This document shows, piece by piece, positions 10,807 through 21,536 of a stretch of 64,000 bases of DNA. The stretch lies in contig OX419760.1 of the NCBI GenBank assembly GCA_948567375.1, positions 61,438,911 to 61,502,910 of the forward strand, read 5' to 3'. Below the pieces are notes generated by a model that was not told the DNA's origin, did no database searches, and was given only the letters and a program-made list of their open reading frames with translations. Made by a program: the position numbers and the translations under genes. The DNA is from Lunularia cruciata (lineage: Eukaryota; Streptophyta; Marchantiopsida; Lunulariales; Lunulariaceae). Within the stretch, counting starts at the first letter, position 1. Each line of letters starts with the position of its first letter.

Positions 10807-11562
10807 AATGTGAGAGTCCCCGCAAACATAGACCTCGGGTGTTTTAGAAACTTCCGAGTCTATGGTCCAATATTTCCGCACTCTCCACCTGTTTACTCGA
10901 GTGGCAAAAGGATTACCTTCCAAGTCTACAAGCTGCAGGAACCCATTTTCGTAAAGATGAACAACTCGATAGGGACCCATCCATCTCAAATGCAACTTGC
11001 CTGGAAAAAATATTTGGCGATTGTCATATAACAAAACCAAATCTCCTTCTCTTACAGTCACAGGCTTGATTCTCTTATCGTGCGTAACTTTCCTCTGTGC
11101 TTGTACTTCTTTTGTGGTTTGCATTGCATCGTCTCTTTTCTCTTCTAACCACATCAGTTGATGAATCCGAAGATCCTGACTTTCTTCTTCAGACATTCGT
11201 TCTTTGCAAAGAACCCGATATGTCGGAACTTCAAATTCAACTGGCAGTATGGGATGCAAGCCATATGTCAAGAAGTATGGAGTTTGTTTGGTTGTAATCT
11301 TCTCTGTCGTTCGATATGCGCACAACACGGCTGGTAATTTTGTATCCCAGTCATAGGCATAATTGATAGTCACCTTATTCAAAATTTTACAAAGTAACCC
11401 GTTCGCTTTTTCCGTTAAACCATTTTCTTTTGGGTTATAAGGAGTCGTCTTCCAATGTTTAATCTGAAAGTACTTGGTTAACGCCTCCATTATAGAGTTC
11501 AAAAAATGTGTTCCTTGGTCACTGACCAATTCTAGAGGACACCCATATCGGGAGATGATGTT
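10804..11562 (-). pseudogene. Integrase C-terminal half of element A
   Basis: This continues the pol frame after a TGA at 11563-11565. It begins NIISRYGCPLELVSDQGTHF, which holds the second catalytic Asp, and includes ENGLTEKANGLL with the catalytic Glu. The C-terminus reads GPYRVVHLYENGFLQLVDL and ends near VNRWRVRKYW, which resembles the non-chromodomain ends of Tat/Athila integrases (VNGQRLKxY). The frame is open from the stop to the end, close to the polypurine tract. Together with the preceding part it completes a DDE integrase apart from one stop. Confidence 0.85.
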
Positions 11563-13533
11563 TCAAAAGAAGAATTCTGCCACAGTTTCAGCATCATCTC
11601 TGCGAGTTGCTTCAGCTTCGACCATCTTGGTAGCATAGTCAATGCAAACCAAAATGTATCTCTTTCTTGTGACTCGGGTCATTGGTTGAATGGGACCCAC
11701 AAAATCAATCCCCCATTTCTCAAATAGGGCCAAAGGAAAAATTGGTCTCAAAGGCCATTGAGAAGTAGCCGTTGGCTTCCCCGTTCTCTGACAAGCATCA
11801 CAACTTTGGATATGAGCATGCACGTCTTTGTACATTGTAGGCCACCAATACCATGCCGAAAGAATTTTCTTTATAGTATTCTTTAGAGCATAGTGTCCTC
11901 CCGATGCTTCGGAGTGTAAAGATTCAATCACGCCTCCTACTTTGTATGACTCCAAGCATCGCCGAAGTACTTCGTCTTCACCCATCTTAAATAAAATGCT
12001 GTGTTTAAGCTGGTACGGCCCCATTTTCCTGAGAAAGACTGCCTGCTGTTCCGGGTCCATCCCCTTAGGACAATGAAGAGTATTCAGATAATTATATTCA
12101 GCTGCATACCTTGTACTTTGTATTGCTGATAAGTGATACAACTCTTTGTCAAGGAACCGATTGTCCATTTCCCACTCCTGGTCTTGAGTTTCTAACCTGG
12201 ACAGGAAGTCTGCATTCGAATGCAAAGCTCCCTTCCTTACTTGTACAGTATACGTGAACTCTTGTAGCAACAAGATCCATCTTGCAATTCGTCCCGATAA
12301 ATCTGCCTTCTTGACCAAGTGTTGCAATGCGTTATGGTCCACATAGAAGACAAACTCATATCCCAACAAATAATGACGAAATTTCTTGTAGGCATACACC
12401 ATTCCGAGTGCTTCTCTTTCAGTCGTAGAATAATTCTTTTCAGAAACTGAAAGTTGTCGGCTGGCATAATACACCGGGTAGTCCTTCTTCTTCTCGTCCT
12501 TCTGACTTAAGATGACTCCAATGGCCATGGACAAAGTGTCCACATATACATGAAAAGGGACGTCCCAGTTTGGGGCCCTCATAACTGGTGCTTCAACCAG
12601 CTTCTTCTTCAACACCTGGAAAGCTTCTTCTTGATTTGCTTCCCACAGATAGTCTTTGGATTTCTTCAGAAGCTTTGTAAGTGGTGCAGCAAGTACTGCA
12701 TAGTTTGACACGAAGCGTCTGTAATATCTGACATGTCCCAAGAAGGCTCTCAGCTCCCGGATGTTCTTTGGGGATTCCAAAGCTGCGATTATCTTAATCT
12801 TCTCAACATCAACTTCAATACCTCGGCTTGACACCCAATGCCCCAGAAGAATTCCCTCCTTCAATGCAAAGAAGCATTTCTCCGGGTGTAATGACAAGCC
12901 GGCAAAATGACACCTTTCAAACATTTGGTGAAGGTAATCTAAATGTACATCTCTTCGACCAAACACACAAAAGTCATCAATAAAAACTTCCACAAATTTG
13001 CGCAGGAAATCTTTGAAGATTGAATTCATCATCTGTTGGAAAGTAGCGGGAGCATTACACAACCCAAAGGGCATTTGATTATTAGCAAAAGTGCCCCAAT
13101 CGGTCGTGAATGTAGTTTTATCCTTGTCTTCTTCTCGGATGGATACCTGATTATACCCTGAAAATCCATCGAGAAAACTATAACAAGGATGCCCAGCTAC
13201 CTGATCTAAAATTGCATCGGTAAAAGGCAAGGGATGATGATCTTTCCTTGTGACTGCGTTCAACTTCCGGAAGTCTTGGCACACTTGGATCTTCCCTGTT
13301 TTCTTCTTTGGAACAATGACAATGGGGGAAACGCATTCACTACTTAAGACAGGGAAGATGATTCTGGCTCCTAAGTACTTGTTGATTTCATCTTTTACCA
13401 AAAGCGAGTACTTTGGGTTCAGACGGTATTGTCACTGCCAAACCGGAACTGCACCTTCAACCAGATCAATCCGTTGTTCTCCAAATTCTTGTGGAATACC
13501 CGGCATTTGATCAATAGACCAGGCGAATACATC
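11563..13533 (-). pseudogene. Reverse transcriptase, RNase H and integrase N-terminus of element A
   Basis: About 610 open codons lie from 13401 down to 11566. RT blocks: VSPIVIVPKKKTGKIQVCQD, YSFLDGFSGYNQV, MPFGLCNAPATFQQMMN and the active site EVFIDDFCVFG. RNase H: FHVYVDTLSMAIGVILSQ, then YYASRQLSVSEKNYSTTERE and VDHNALQHL. Integrase: a GGHYALKNT to CDACQR zinc-binding region and FEKWGIDFVGPI with the first catalytic Asp. The stretch 13402-13533 is the N-terminal lead-in (VFAWSIDQMPGIP) with one stop at Gln-Arg (CGG in element C). It is Ty3/gypsy by its RT-RH-INT order and clearly related to C. Confidence 0.93.
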
Positions 13534-14592
13534 TTAGAATTCTATAAACAGGGCAGTGTATCCTGCCAACTCATCCAAAGTAACTGTCTTCAAGATTTTT
13601 AAAATTTTTCCTTCAGTTAATAAAACATCTTGACAGTCATCGGAGTTGATGACTCCTTCAACGTGGCTTACTCGGCTTAATCTGAGGCAAGCTGCCATCA
13701 AACCCCCTTCCTCCAAGTCCGGTTCACCCGAGGTGAGGTCATATGGATCTTCGTCTTCAACATCCACCTCGTAGCATTCCAAGTAATTAACTTGGACTTT
13801 GTCTTTGGATTCGTCTGAGGACAAAGACGATGAGTCTTCGGATTTTTCCTCCTCTTCCGACGAACTTGTTTCCCCCAGATGGGGAACCTTCGTCCAACTC
13901 ACAGTCACCAGCTTCTAATCTTTGGATGAAATGTCCTTGAATCTTAACTTCTACTGATGCCAATCCACTACAACTTGGGCACTGTACAATCAGGGTCTGC
14001 CAATCAATAGAGGGCAACCAGTCTTTGTCACTGGTCACAACACAATATAATTCAACTTGAAGGGTACTCCTCCAATGATCGTGGTAATGTTTGACAGCAT
14101 GCCCAAAGGCCGTCTCCTGGTTTGGTCTGCAAACTTCAACACTCGGGGTGTTGGTTCAAACGTATGATAGTCGAGTCGATTTGCAGTATCCTCGGTCATG
14201 ACATTCACACCGGACCCAGAGTCAATGGGAATCGATGTGATCATGCACCCTGCAATCTTTGCGTCTACCTTGGGAGATCCCAAATCTTCTTGCTCAATAC
14301 GATAGATAGCAGGCAGGTCCTTCTTTGACATCAACCTCACCTTCTTGAGGGCCGAATTCAGGTGTCTCTTGTACAGCTTGTTATCTTTCCACAATTGCTT
14401 GAATGTTATGTTGGCATTTGTGGTTGCCAGATTTGCTACAATATCATATTGGGGAACTCCTCCCAATTTGACTATCTTCGCCTTCGGCTTTGGATCCGAA
14501 GTCTCTCCATGTCTCATCTTGACTTTGAGATGCTTCAAAATGGTGACGGGCTTGCTGATGGCCTTTACCCGAGGTTCCTCGGGTTGGCCCAC
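13534..14592 (-). pseudogene. Retropepsin and acidic linker of element A
   Basis: The protease motif IDSGSGVNVM is at about 14190-14220 and is followed by PLGMLSNITTIIGGVPF. A TGA at 14035-14037 stands where element C has CGA in LRPLTKTGYPLLIGRP. After the fold comes VVVDWHQQKL-like sequence and then a long acidic Ser-rich linker (SSSEEEEKSEDSSSLSSDES) leading to RT. The TAA at 13534-13536 matches CAA in C. The parts lie in one original frame, except for a shift near 13900-14000. Retropepsins work as dimers and cut the polyprotein; this copy is inactive as a whole gene. Confidence 0.85.
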
Positions 14593-15000
14593 CTCGGCTT
14601 GGATCAGACCCTTTACTTTGGATCAGATGTCCACCGGAAAAATTGGAGACTTCGTCTTTGTCTCCTCTTCCAAACTCAGTTCCTGAGTCCTAAGTAGTGC
14701 TTCCTTTAGTTCTTTCTGCAAGGCTTTAGCTTTAGCTTTTGCGTGGATCTTTTCCTCCTTAGCAGAAAGAATTGCTTTTGGGTGCCGTCTTTTTGCCTTT
14801 CTCAAAGACGACAAGGTCGTACTCAGTTCTTTGGGATCACGCTTCTTCTTACTAGAGCGTGTCTCAACCTTCAAAATTTCAAAGTCCGGCCATTCTCCTT
14901 CTGAGGCCGGACTCCCTTCTTGAGGTCTTTCTTCCTCAAGGGTAATGCAATTTACATTTGTATCCCCCTTTGGCTGAAGTGCTGCACGCTCAGCGGGGGT
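14593..15000 (-). pseudogene. Basic gag-pro linker of element A
   Basis: This Lys/Glu-rich stretch (KVETRSSKKKRDPKEL, then AKEEKIHAKAKAKALQKELK) joins the gag zinc knuckles to the protease. It is flanked by stops at 15001-15003 (TAG, CAG in C) and near 14623 (TGA, CAA in C). Element C has the same stretch open at 59540-59972, so gag and pro-pol were one frame in the ancestor. Confidence 0.75.
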
Positions 15001-16916
15001 CTATACATACTTTACAAGCAGCTTCGGGTTTGGTGGGTGAGGACATTGGTTGCACGTATGCCCCGATCCTTTACAATTTCCGCACAAGGGAACGTACCCA
15101 ATTTGCCTTCTTGGCTCGGGACAGTTTGGAGACCAATGTCCCATCGAGCCACAATTATAACAGGCTTTGGGTGCAACATTCTGATGCCGATTTTGGTTGC
15201 TCATCGGTGGTCTTTGTGGGGGAGCATTGGGGTTATACTCCCTGGGTCCATACCTCAGACCTTGATACAATGTGCTTGCTTGAGGTTGTACTTCCTGCTT
15301 TTGGTACACAACCTCTTCATCCTCGTCTTGGTTCCATCTTGGAACCCAATCAATTTGTTGCACTGGGAATGCATTACGAGTATTGCATTCTTTGTTGGCG
15401 TGGCCTGATTTGCCACATGCGGTGCACCATACATTAGATCTTCCAAACACTGGGGCCTTCCTTCGATCCTTTGCCCCAATCATCTGGATCTTGAAATCCA
15501 AAAACTCCTTGATGAGGGCATCTAGCTTGGTATCCGCCTTATGTACACTCTTGGCTGGAGGAGTCACTGGTTTCTTGCCTCCACGTCTACTTCTGACTTG
15601 TCTTGGCTTTGATTCTTCTTTGGATTCCGAAGAAGAGCTCAAAGACGTAGAGGATTTGTCCAAAGAAGGGGAGGTGCTGCGCGAAGCTCTCCTTCTAGGC
15701 TTCTTGCCTTTCTTCTCCCGATTTCTCCGGTTACCGGCAGAGTGAGAGTGGGCCGCTTCATAACAAGCGACATGTTTGAGTACTTTGTCCAGGGAAGTTA
15801 CATTCCTCTCCTTGGCAAAGATTTGTATCTCTGGTGAAAGGCCCCCGAGGAACCAGGTAATGGCTTGGGCATCGGAGTAACCCACCACCCCCAATTGCTT
15901 GGGAACTCGGTTCACCAGTGCCATGAACCGCTCAGAGTAGTCTCTCAACTTCTCCTTTTTGACTCGGTCCAAATCGTTGAGTGCCGCAAAGACACTCGTG
16001 TCGTAGTCAACCTCCCGGAATTGTTCAAGGAAGTTGTTTCTCAAGTCTGCCCAGTCCGCTGGTACGAACCCCTTTTGGGTCACATGGGTGTACCAACTCC
16101 GAGCTTTCTTGCGGAGCAAACTTGGGAAAATTCTCAATCGAACTGCCGAGTCATGCTCCTTGTTAGCAAAGGAGATGACTTCGAATTCTTTGATGAATTC
16201 ATCGGGGTCTTTGTCTTGTTCTGTCCCCTTGTACTTCTGATAGGCGTGTCGGGTGACAGGGAGCAAAGTCATTGTTCGATGCACTGGGATTGGCTGAGGT
16301 GGTGTTGAACTTGACGGAACTGAAAGATTGGCTGGTATTGACACCGTGTTGTCAGCCCAAGGATTCCAATTCGTCAAATTCAAGGTGGGGTCTTCCTCAA
16401 CAATTTTTGCTATGAGGGTGTCGACTTCAACCCAAGTGGAAGATTCAGGATCAACACCTTCGATTGGTTCTTCAAACTTCCTTTGGGACAACCAAGGAAT
16501 CATTTGTAGAAGATGTTGACACTCGTCTTCAGTAAGTGTTTGTGCTGTCTTTTCTTGAGCAAAGTGCTTCAAGGAAACAACTTCCTTTACAACTCTAGGG
16601 GAAGTTGGTGTACTCGGCCACATGCATATGTTTGCCCACTCAATTCTTTCTTCTTCTTGGAAGAAGAGAGAGATGCGAAGTAGCCTTGCCAACCGCCTTT
16701 GTGTTTCTTGTGATCGAGTTCTCGCAAGGCTTCTTGCACTTCGTGAAGGAGTTGAAAATCCAACGCCTCTTGTTCAGTTTTGTCAACGAGGGATGGGACG
16801 TTCAGATGTTCTTCTTCTTCACGCTGAAGTGCTCGTCTTTGAGCTCTGTCTTCCTGTTGTTCTTTGAGCTCTGTCTTCCTGTTGTCTTCCTGTGTTCTCT
16901 CGATGCAGACATTCAT
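15001..16916 (-). pseudogene. Gag polyprotein of element A
   Basis: From an ATG near 16916 (MNVCIERTQ) a coiled, charged N-terminus runs to about 16615, where one base is missing relative to element C and the frame shifts. The following 560 codons contain the capsid-like retrotransposon gag domain (ARSWYTHVTQKGFVPADWAD, FLEQFREVDYD, ITWFLGGLSPEIQIF), an Arg/Ser-rich stretch, and three CCHC-like knuckles: CTACGKSGHANKEC, CYNCGSMGHWSPNC and CGNCKGSGHTCNQC. These bind nucleic acid in the particle. The TAG at the end (15001-15003) is a mutated Gln codon, so the original product continued into protease. Confidence 0.9.
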
Positions 16917-16975
16917 ATTGCATTGATACCTAGTTTCCAATTTGGCTTTGTATTCTTCCACTTTCGAGATTTGTA

Positions 16976-16994
16976 TCCCCAGCAGGAAGGCCAA
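16976..16994 (-). other. Primer-binding site of element A (altered)
   Basis: The minus strand reads TGGCCTTCCTGCTGGGGAT six bases after the 5' LTR end. Element C has TGGCGCCGCTACCGGGGAT at the same place, close to the tRNA-Asp-type site of plant Tat/Athila elements. Outer bases agree but nine central bases differ. Confidence 0.7.
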
Positions 16995-17669
16995 AAATCA
17001 TGTGACAACCCGGCAAATATCACTTTTGCGGTAATCGGGTAAGTAAAGTTTGTTCCCGTAGAGATACAAGTCAGTTATGTCCAAATACAAAGCAAAGTAA
17101 CAATTGTAGTTCTTCTTGGTTGCGTCTTTAATCTCTCAGGTAGAAACCACACCCAGACGAGAGTAACAAGCACTGACTTGCAGTCTTGTCACAAATTCAC
17201 ACTCCTTAATCACAACTCCATCAAATCTTTCCAAACAATCTTGATTGTGATGATTCAGGCTCTCCCAAAAACGGCACTTCACTGGAAAACAACTTCGCCT
17301 CAGAATTGTGTTCCACCCCTCCACTGAAGGCACAACTTCCTCGATTGAAATTGCTTCACATCAACTTTGCATTGCACTCACAAATGCAGAATACTACCAA
17401 CACTACAATTCCTCTCAGATTTGTCAAGGCATTGCTTTGATTGCACTTCACTCAGGATCAAACACAAAGAATGAAGATCAAGGTTGTGGAATCCAACATC
17501 CAACAAACACACTGACTTGCACTTTGAATTTCTCCAAACACTCACAAACACAATCACAAAGCTGATACTCAGAATCAAGCTCAAGCGATGAGCACTGCTT
17601 CACAGCACTTTGCTTTATCTATTCTTAGAAATAATGAGCACTGAACAACATCTGACTGCAAATGCCACT

Positions 17670-17677
17670 CTTAAATA
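17670..17677 (-). promoter_or_regulatory. P2 TATA-like box, 5' LTR of A
   Basis: TATTTAAG on the minus strand, 130 bp after the LTR ORF stop and about 670 bp before gag-side LTR end. It is the best candidate for the start of genomic RNA of A. Confidence 0.45.
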
Positions 17678-18265
17678 GTGAACAAATCAATAGTTCTAAC
17701 AACTATACCGTTCTACAACAACTGTTCTAACCTGCAGATCCAAAATGACAATGCACCTCTTCATATCTGTCTATTCAAATCTCAAATCTGTTACTACTCC
17801 TATCCAATGTCTACTTCTTCCTCGGCTTTCAAACCCAAACCCGAAGTAATTTTACTTCCTACTACTCTAACCTCAGGTTTTGTATCTTCTTCTTCTTCTA
17901 CCAGATCCAACAATTCTCTTTCCTAATATGAAATTCCACTAATGGGTAATCTATCTAACTCCTTATCTCTCGACCCACTCTTCTCTAATGTCTCCATCGG
18001 TAACTCCGAAGACATTTGGACTCTTATGTTATCTACTTTGGGTTTTGCTTCAACATCTTTCCGAAACTTTTCTATCTCTATTTTCACTAAGTCTAGTCTA
18101 GTTGAAATGTTATCTTCTACCTCTAATATTTTCTTGTCTACACGAGTTCTTAACTGGATCAACAAAGCGTTCATATCAGTGTCTTTCGCCTATCTTCGCC
18201 TCGTCTCCTGCACCAACAATTTCAACTCGTGCAGTCTTGTCTCTTCAATTTGAACGCTGGCCTCT

Positions 18266-19006
18266 TGTAATACTCCGAGGACAAGAGAAGAGAGAAAACA
18301 CAGATTGCACACTCAAACATTCAATGTCCCAAGGGAGCACCTTCTCTTTATTATATAGACAAAGAGGATCTCCTCCAAGGAAGCTCCACCATAGGATTAG
18401 GGACACAGATAGGTGACATGTCAGCAAGCTCCACCCTTGGATTACTTACTTGGATGGGTGACCTGTCTGGTCTAGGTCCTATCTGGTTGGTCAAACAAGC
18501 TTAGACGGAGGGAATCTTTTAGGGAATCTTCCTGTAGGAATCTCAAAATCACGTGAGTAAGGTACCGTTGGAAAGCTCTCGACAAGACAAAGCAAGGGGG
18601 AGGGAAGGCCAGCCTTTCCTCTGTTGGGGGGGGGGGAATCTACACATTTTCGAGGCCTAATTCATTCGTTTAGGCCTCCAAAATTGCCTTCAAAGATTTC
18701 AAGTATATTTCGGTTCCTACTCTATTAGTAGAAGTCCCCTTTTGGTGATACCTCTTTCTGATCTGTTTAGTCCATCATGTGTAACATCCTTCTAGATGTT
18801 ACCAAACCAATTCTCACCTTTAAATCATATGTCTAGCTATTGGTTCTAAGGTTCTCAAGTCTATTTCGGTTTCTGCCCTATTAGTAGAAGTACTCTTTTG
18901 GTGATACTTCTATCTGATCTATTTTGACCATCATGTATAACATCATTCTAGATGTTACCGAACCAAATTTCACATCTAGATCATATGGCTAACCCTTGGT
19001 ATTACA
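18266..19006 (-). mobile_element. Family G solo LTR (741 bp) inside A's 5' LTR
   Basis: The insert runs TGTAATACTCC to GGTATTACA, with an 8-bp terminal inverted repeat TGTAATAC/GTATTACA. It is flanked by CCTCT at 18261-18265 and 19007-19011. The uninterrupted site is visible in A's 3' LTR (GGCCTCTGTACTC near 8610). In its own orientation a TATATAATAAAGA box lies near 18350. It matches the G LTR at 45414-45971. Confidence 0.93.
18700..19006 (-). repeat. Tandem duplication (~155 bp unit) inside family G LTR
   Basis: Two diverged copies, 18700-18855 and 18856-19006. Both include TTAGTAGAAGT, TTTTGGTGATAC, a GATCTGTTTAG/GATCTATTTTG segment and CTAGATGTTACC. The G LTR at 45414 has only one unit, which explains most of its shorter length. 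The repeat lies in the first part of the LTR (U3). Confidence 0.8.
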
Positions 19007-21138
19007 CCTCTGTACTCAACATTGCATTCATCTGGAGGACAATCTCCTTTATCGGCTCCAATCTTGTCTTCCTTTCTTGTTCCTGATCTGCAAGCCAGTC
19101 CTCTCTATACATCACCAACTCCTCCTCAAATTTGGCTTTCATCGTCTCCTTCTCCTTCTCCTTCTGTACTACCTTCTCCTCCTGATTACAAAGTAATTCT
19201 CGTAATCGGTCTTCTTCTCTTTACTGTGCCGCCAACTCTCGTTGCCAAAGTTGCTTCTTCTCTTCCATACTCTCCATCACTCTATCAAGCTCTTGATCCT
19301 TTGCTGCTACTCTCGCCATAACATGGATAACTTCTACTCTTGAATTAGCAAATTGCTGCTTCAAGATCTCGTATTCAACTACTTGTCTCTCCCTTGCTAT
19401 GTCACTCTTCTTCACAAGCTCCTCTCGATAGGTCACTTCTCTCTTCAGGTCTTCAATTACCTGACTTCTCTCTACTGCCTCCACTCGGAGTACTTCCCTT
19501 TCCTCCTCACCTCGGGTTACACTCTTCTTCAACTCCGAGTTCTCTTTGTCTAGTCGCGCTAACACATGCAACACAGTCTTCACCTCTGGATATGTCGACT
19601 GCATCTCCCTCTTCTTGTGCGCCAGCTTCACCAACAATGGACACACAATTTCCTGTAGGTACTCCACTCCATTTCTTGCAACTACTTCTTCCTGCATAGA
19701 AATCTCCTTCCTTACCTCTTCTTCACCTTATACTTGCCTTCTCCTTTGCAGTCTTCGTATCGGAATTGACGCCTCACTACCCGAGCTTTCTCTGACCTCT
19801 TCCTTCACTTTACTCGGCCCCGCTTCACACTTTGCTTTACGTCTTGAGCGAACTCCTTGCTGTACTGCAATCTTCCTTTCCTTGGGCATAGTTACTTTGT
19901 CCTCCAATTGTGTGTTGTCTTCGGCCTCCATCTCAGCATGCACTTCTTCTTCCTTGTATTTATCAACTGTTGGCACCGATATCATCTCTCCCACTTCATC
20001 ACTATCGCTGCTCGTATCTCCACTCTGCAACGTTAGCTCAGGCTCCTCCTTGTGTTCCAAGTCTTCCATTTTGAGCTCGGTATCTCCTTCTGAGTCCTCA
20101 TCCTCCAACTCAATCACCATCATACTTCACCTCGGGTTACTTCTCTGCATCTTTTGAGGTTTCTTGATATCTTTGGCTGCACCTTGCTGACCTCTCTTCT
20201 TCGATTTTGGAGTGCTTGCTTCTATCTCCACGCTCTTACCTATCTTCATGTAGTATTCATCAGTCCTTTGGATTTGGAGAATGTACTGCTGTTCTTCCAC
20301 GTCAACTTCTCTTCTTAAGTTGGGATGGAAATGAAACACAATTCTGCTTTGCTCCGCCAAATTGAGAAAATTCAACTTGAGGTAAAAATGTGCTGCAAAC
20401 GGCACAATGTAGTGTGGTGGCAACTTATCCCGCAAACTCCACACCATCTATCTTGTCCTCCCATGGAAGCACCTTGCCCAATTAATAGGCTCTCTTGCAA
20501 ACAACTTATGGAAGAACACCGCTTGGTGTTTCATCACATAAGTTGTTCTCTCTGGCTTCAAGATTGCCATGAGAGCACTCACGATCCCTCTCTTCACTGG
20601 ATCCTTGTAACTCTCAACCTTATACCCATTCTTTGTTCTCTTCAAAGAGAAAGCATCCCTCACTTCCTGAGTCTCCTGAGCTATCTCTCCCTTCCCCAAG
20701 AACGTGGCCCCCTGCTCCAAGCCTGCTTCCTTCCCGAGTACGAGTCTCCAATCCGACTCTGTCCAGCGAGCCGGATTTCCTCTCTTCCCTTCTTCCTCGG
20801 GTCCATCGAGACACTTACTCTCGATGATTTTTGTCATGAATCTTGGAAAACTTAAATTCCAATTCCATGCCAAAAATGTGATCCGAAGTTGGCTCAAGAC
20901 TTTGATCCTTGCTATCATGTCTAACCTCCAAATTGCATGATTTCTCACTACAAATTCGGAGTTCTTCTTCACTCCTCCCATCTCTTCTACCTTCTCACTC
21001 TCTCTTGATTTCACTCTCGCGACTTCTCCCTTGTGCACTAACATGATCCCAACTCTATTTCCTTTTCCCTAATCACCTGCAAGACGACTTCTCAACGGCG
21101 AAGGAAAATTACTCGACATCTCATTGTTGCAGGTTTGA

Positions 21139-21146
21139 TTTTTATA
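21139..21146 (-). promoter_or_regulatory. P1 TATA box, 5' LTR of A
   Basis: TATAAAAA on the minus strand, about 390 bp into the LTR and 95 bp upstream of the first ATG of the LTR ORF (21044). Conserved with C and with A's 3' LTR. Confidence 0.5.
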
Positions 21147-21531
21147 GAGTTGCGCTTCTTCGTCTTTCGTCGCTTCGAGTTTCTACCAAGAAATCACACC
21201 TCCAGCATGCACCTGTCACTGTCAATAAACCTTTGCAGTATGGGCCACCTGTTTTAAACGGCCCCTTCTTCAATTTCTCACCCCGATGAAAGGTTGTTAG
21301 CTGTCTTCGCCTTGGGTGGAGCTCCCCCCGATACGAAGACAATTTACTTCGGGTTGTATGCTGACAGGGCATTTCCGAGTACTTTGCCTTATGACCCAAA
21401 GTCACTTTACTTTGGGTTTCATCCCGAAGACTCATTTCTTTGCCTTCTTTGGCCATACAAGCGCAATCTGACTTCTCTATACACTTCTTCTCCTTTATTT
21501 TTAAAAAAACCAAAAAAATGTGGGCACCACA

Positions 21532-21536
21532 TTGAG
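21532..21536. repeat. Target-site duplication of element A (right copy, TTGAG)
   Basis: TTGAG directly after the LTR end ACCACA; identical to 7352-7356. Confidence 0.9.

Larger units (their letters stand above)
17800..21044 (-). pseudogene. LTR-encoded coiled-coil ORF, best-preserved copy (5' LTR of A)
   Basis: Without the G insertion this is about 810-830 codons from MLVHKGEVARV (21044) or MGGVKKNSEF (20981) to a TAG at 17800-17802. Only a few breaks occur: TAG for CAG at 20448, a TGA near 20127, a gap near 19700-19730, and the G LTR. Order: globular N-terminus (VVRNHAIWRLDMIARIKVL, FLAWNWNLSF, WRLVLGKEAG, NGYKVESYKDPVKRG, AVFFHKLFAREPINW, PPHYIVPFAAHFYL), acidic Ser-rich middle (ELTLQSGDTSSDSDE), then about 350 residues of coiled coil and an acidic tail. 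No signal peptide or membrane segment is evident. Function unknown; the reading frame is conserved between diverged LTR copies. Confidence 0.65.
7357..21531 (-). mobile_element. Element A: complete Ty3/gypsy element with giant LTRs
   Basis: A 14.2-kb element with both LTRs (right, 17001-21531; left, 7357-10792), a primer site at 16976-16994, a purine tract at 10793-10806 and gag-pro-RT-RNaseH-integrase between them. It is flanked by TTGAG at 7352-7356 and 21532-21536. The domain order and the TGGC...GGGGAT primer site fit the Tat/Athila side of plant Ty3/gypsy, and the integrase ends without a chromodomain. All frames carry stops, so it is not autonomous today. Confidence 0.93.
17001..21531 (-). 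repeat. 5' LTR of element A (with nested family G LTR)
   Basis: Ends are TGTGACAACC and GGCACCACA on the plus strand. The length is 4531 bp, or about 3785 bp without the G solo LTR at 18266-19006 and its duplication. It carries the most complete LTR ORF in the window. Confidence 0.92.

Noticed and set aside
18626-18636. Run of eleven G inside the G solo LTR
   Set aside because: Probably a normal homopolymer or a sequencing length error; no structure or function is supported.
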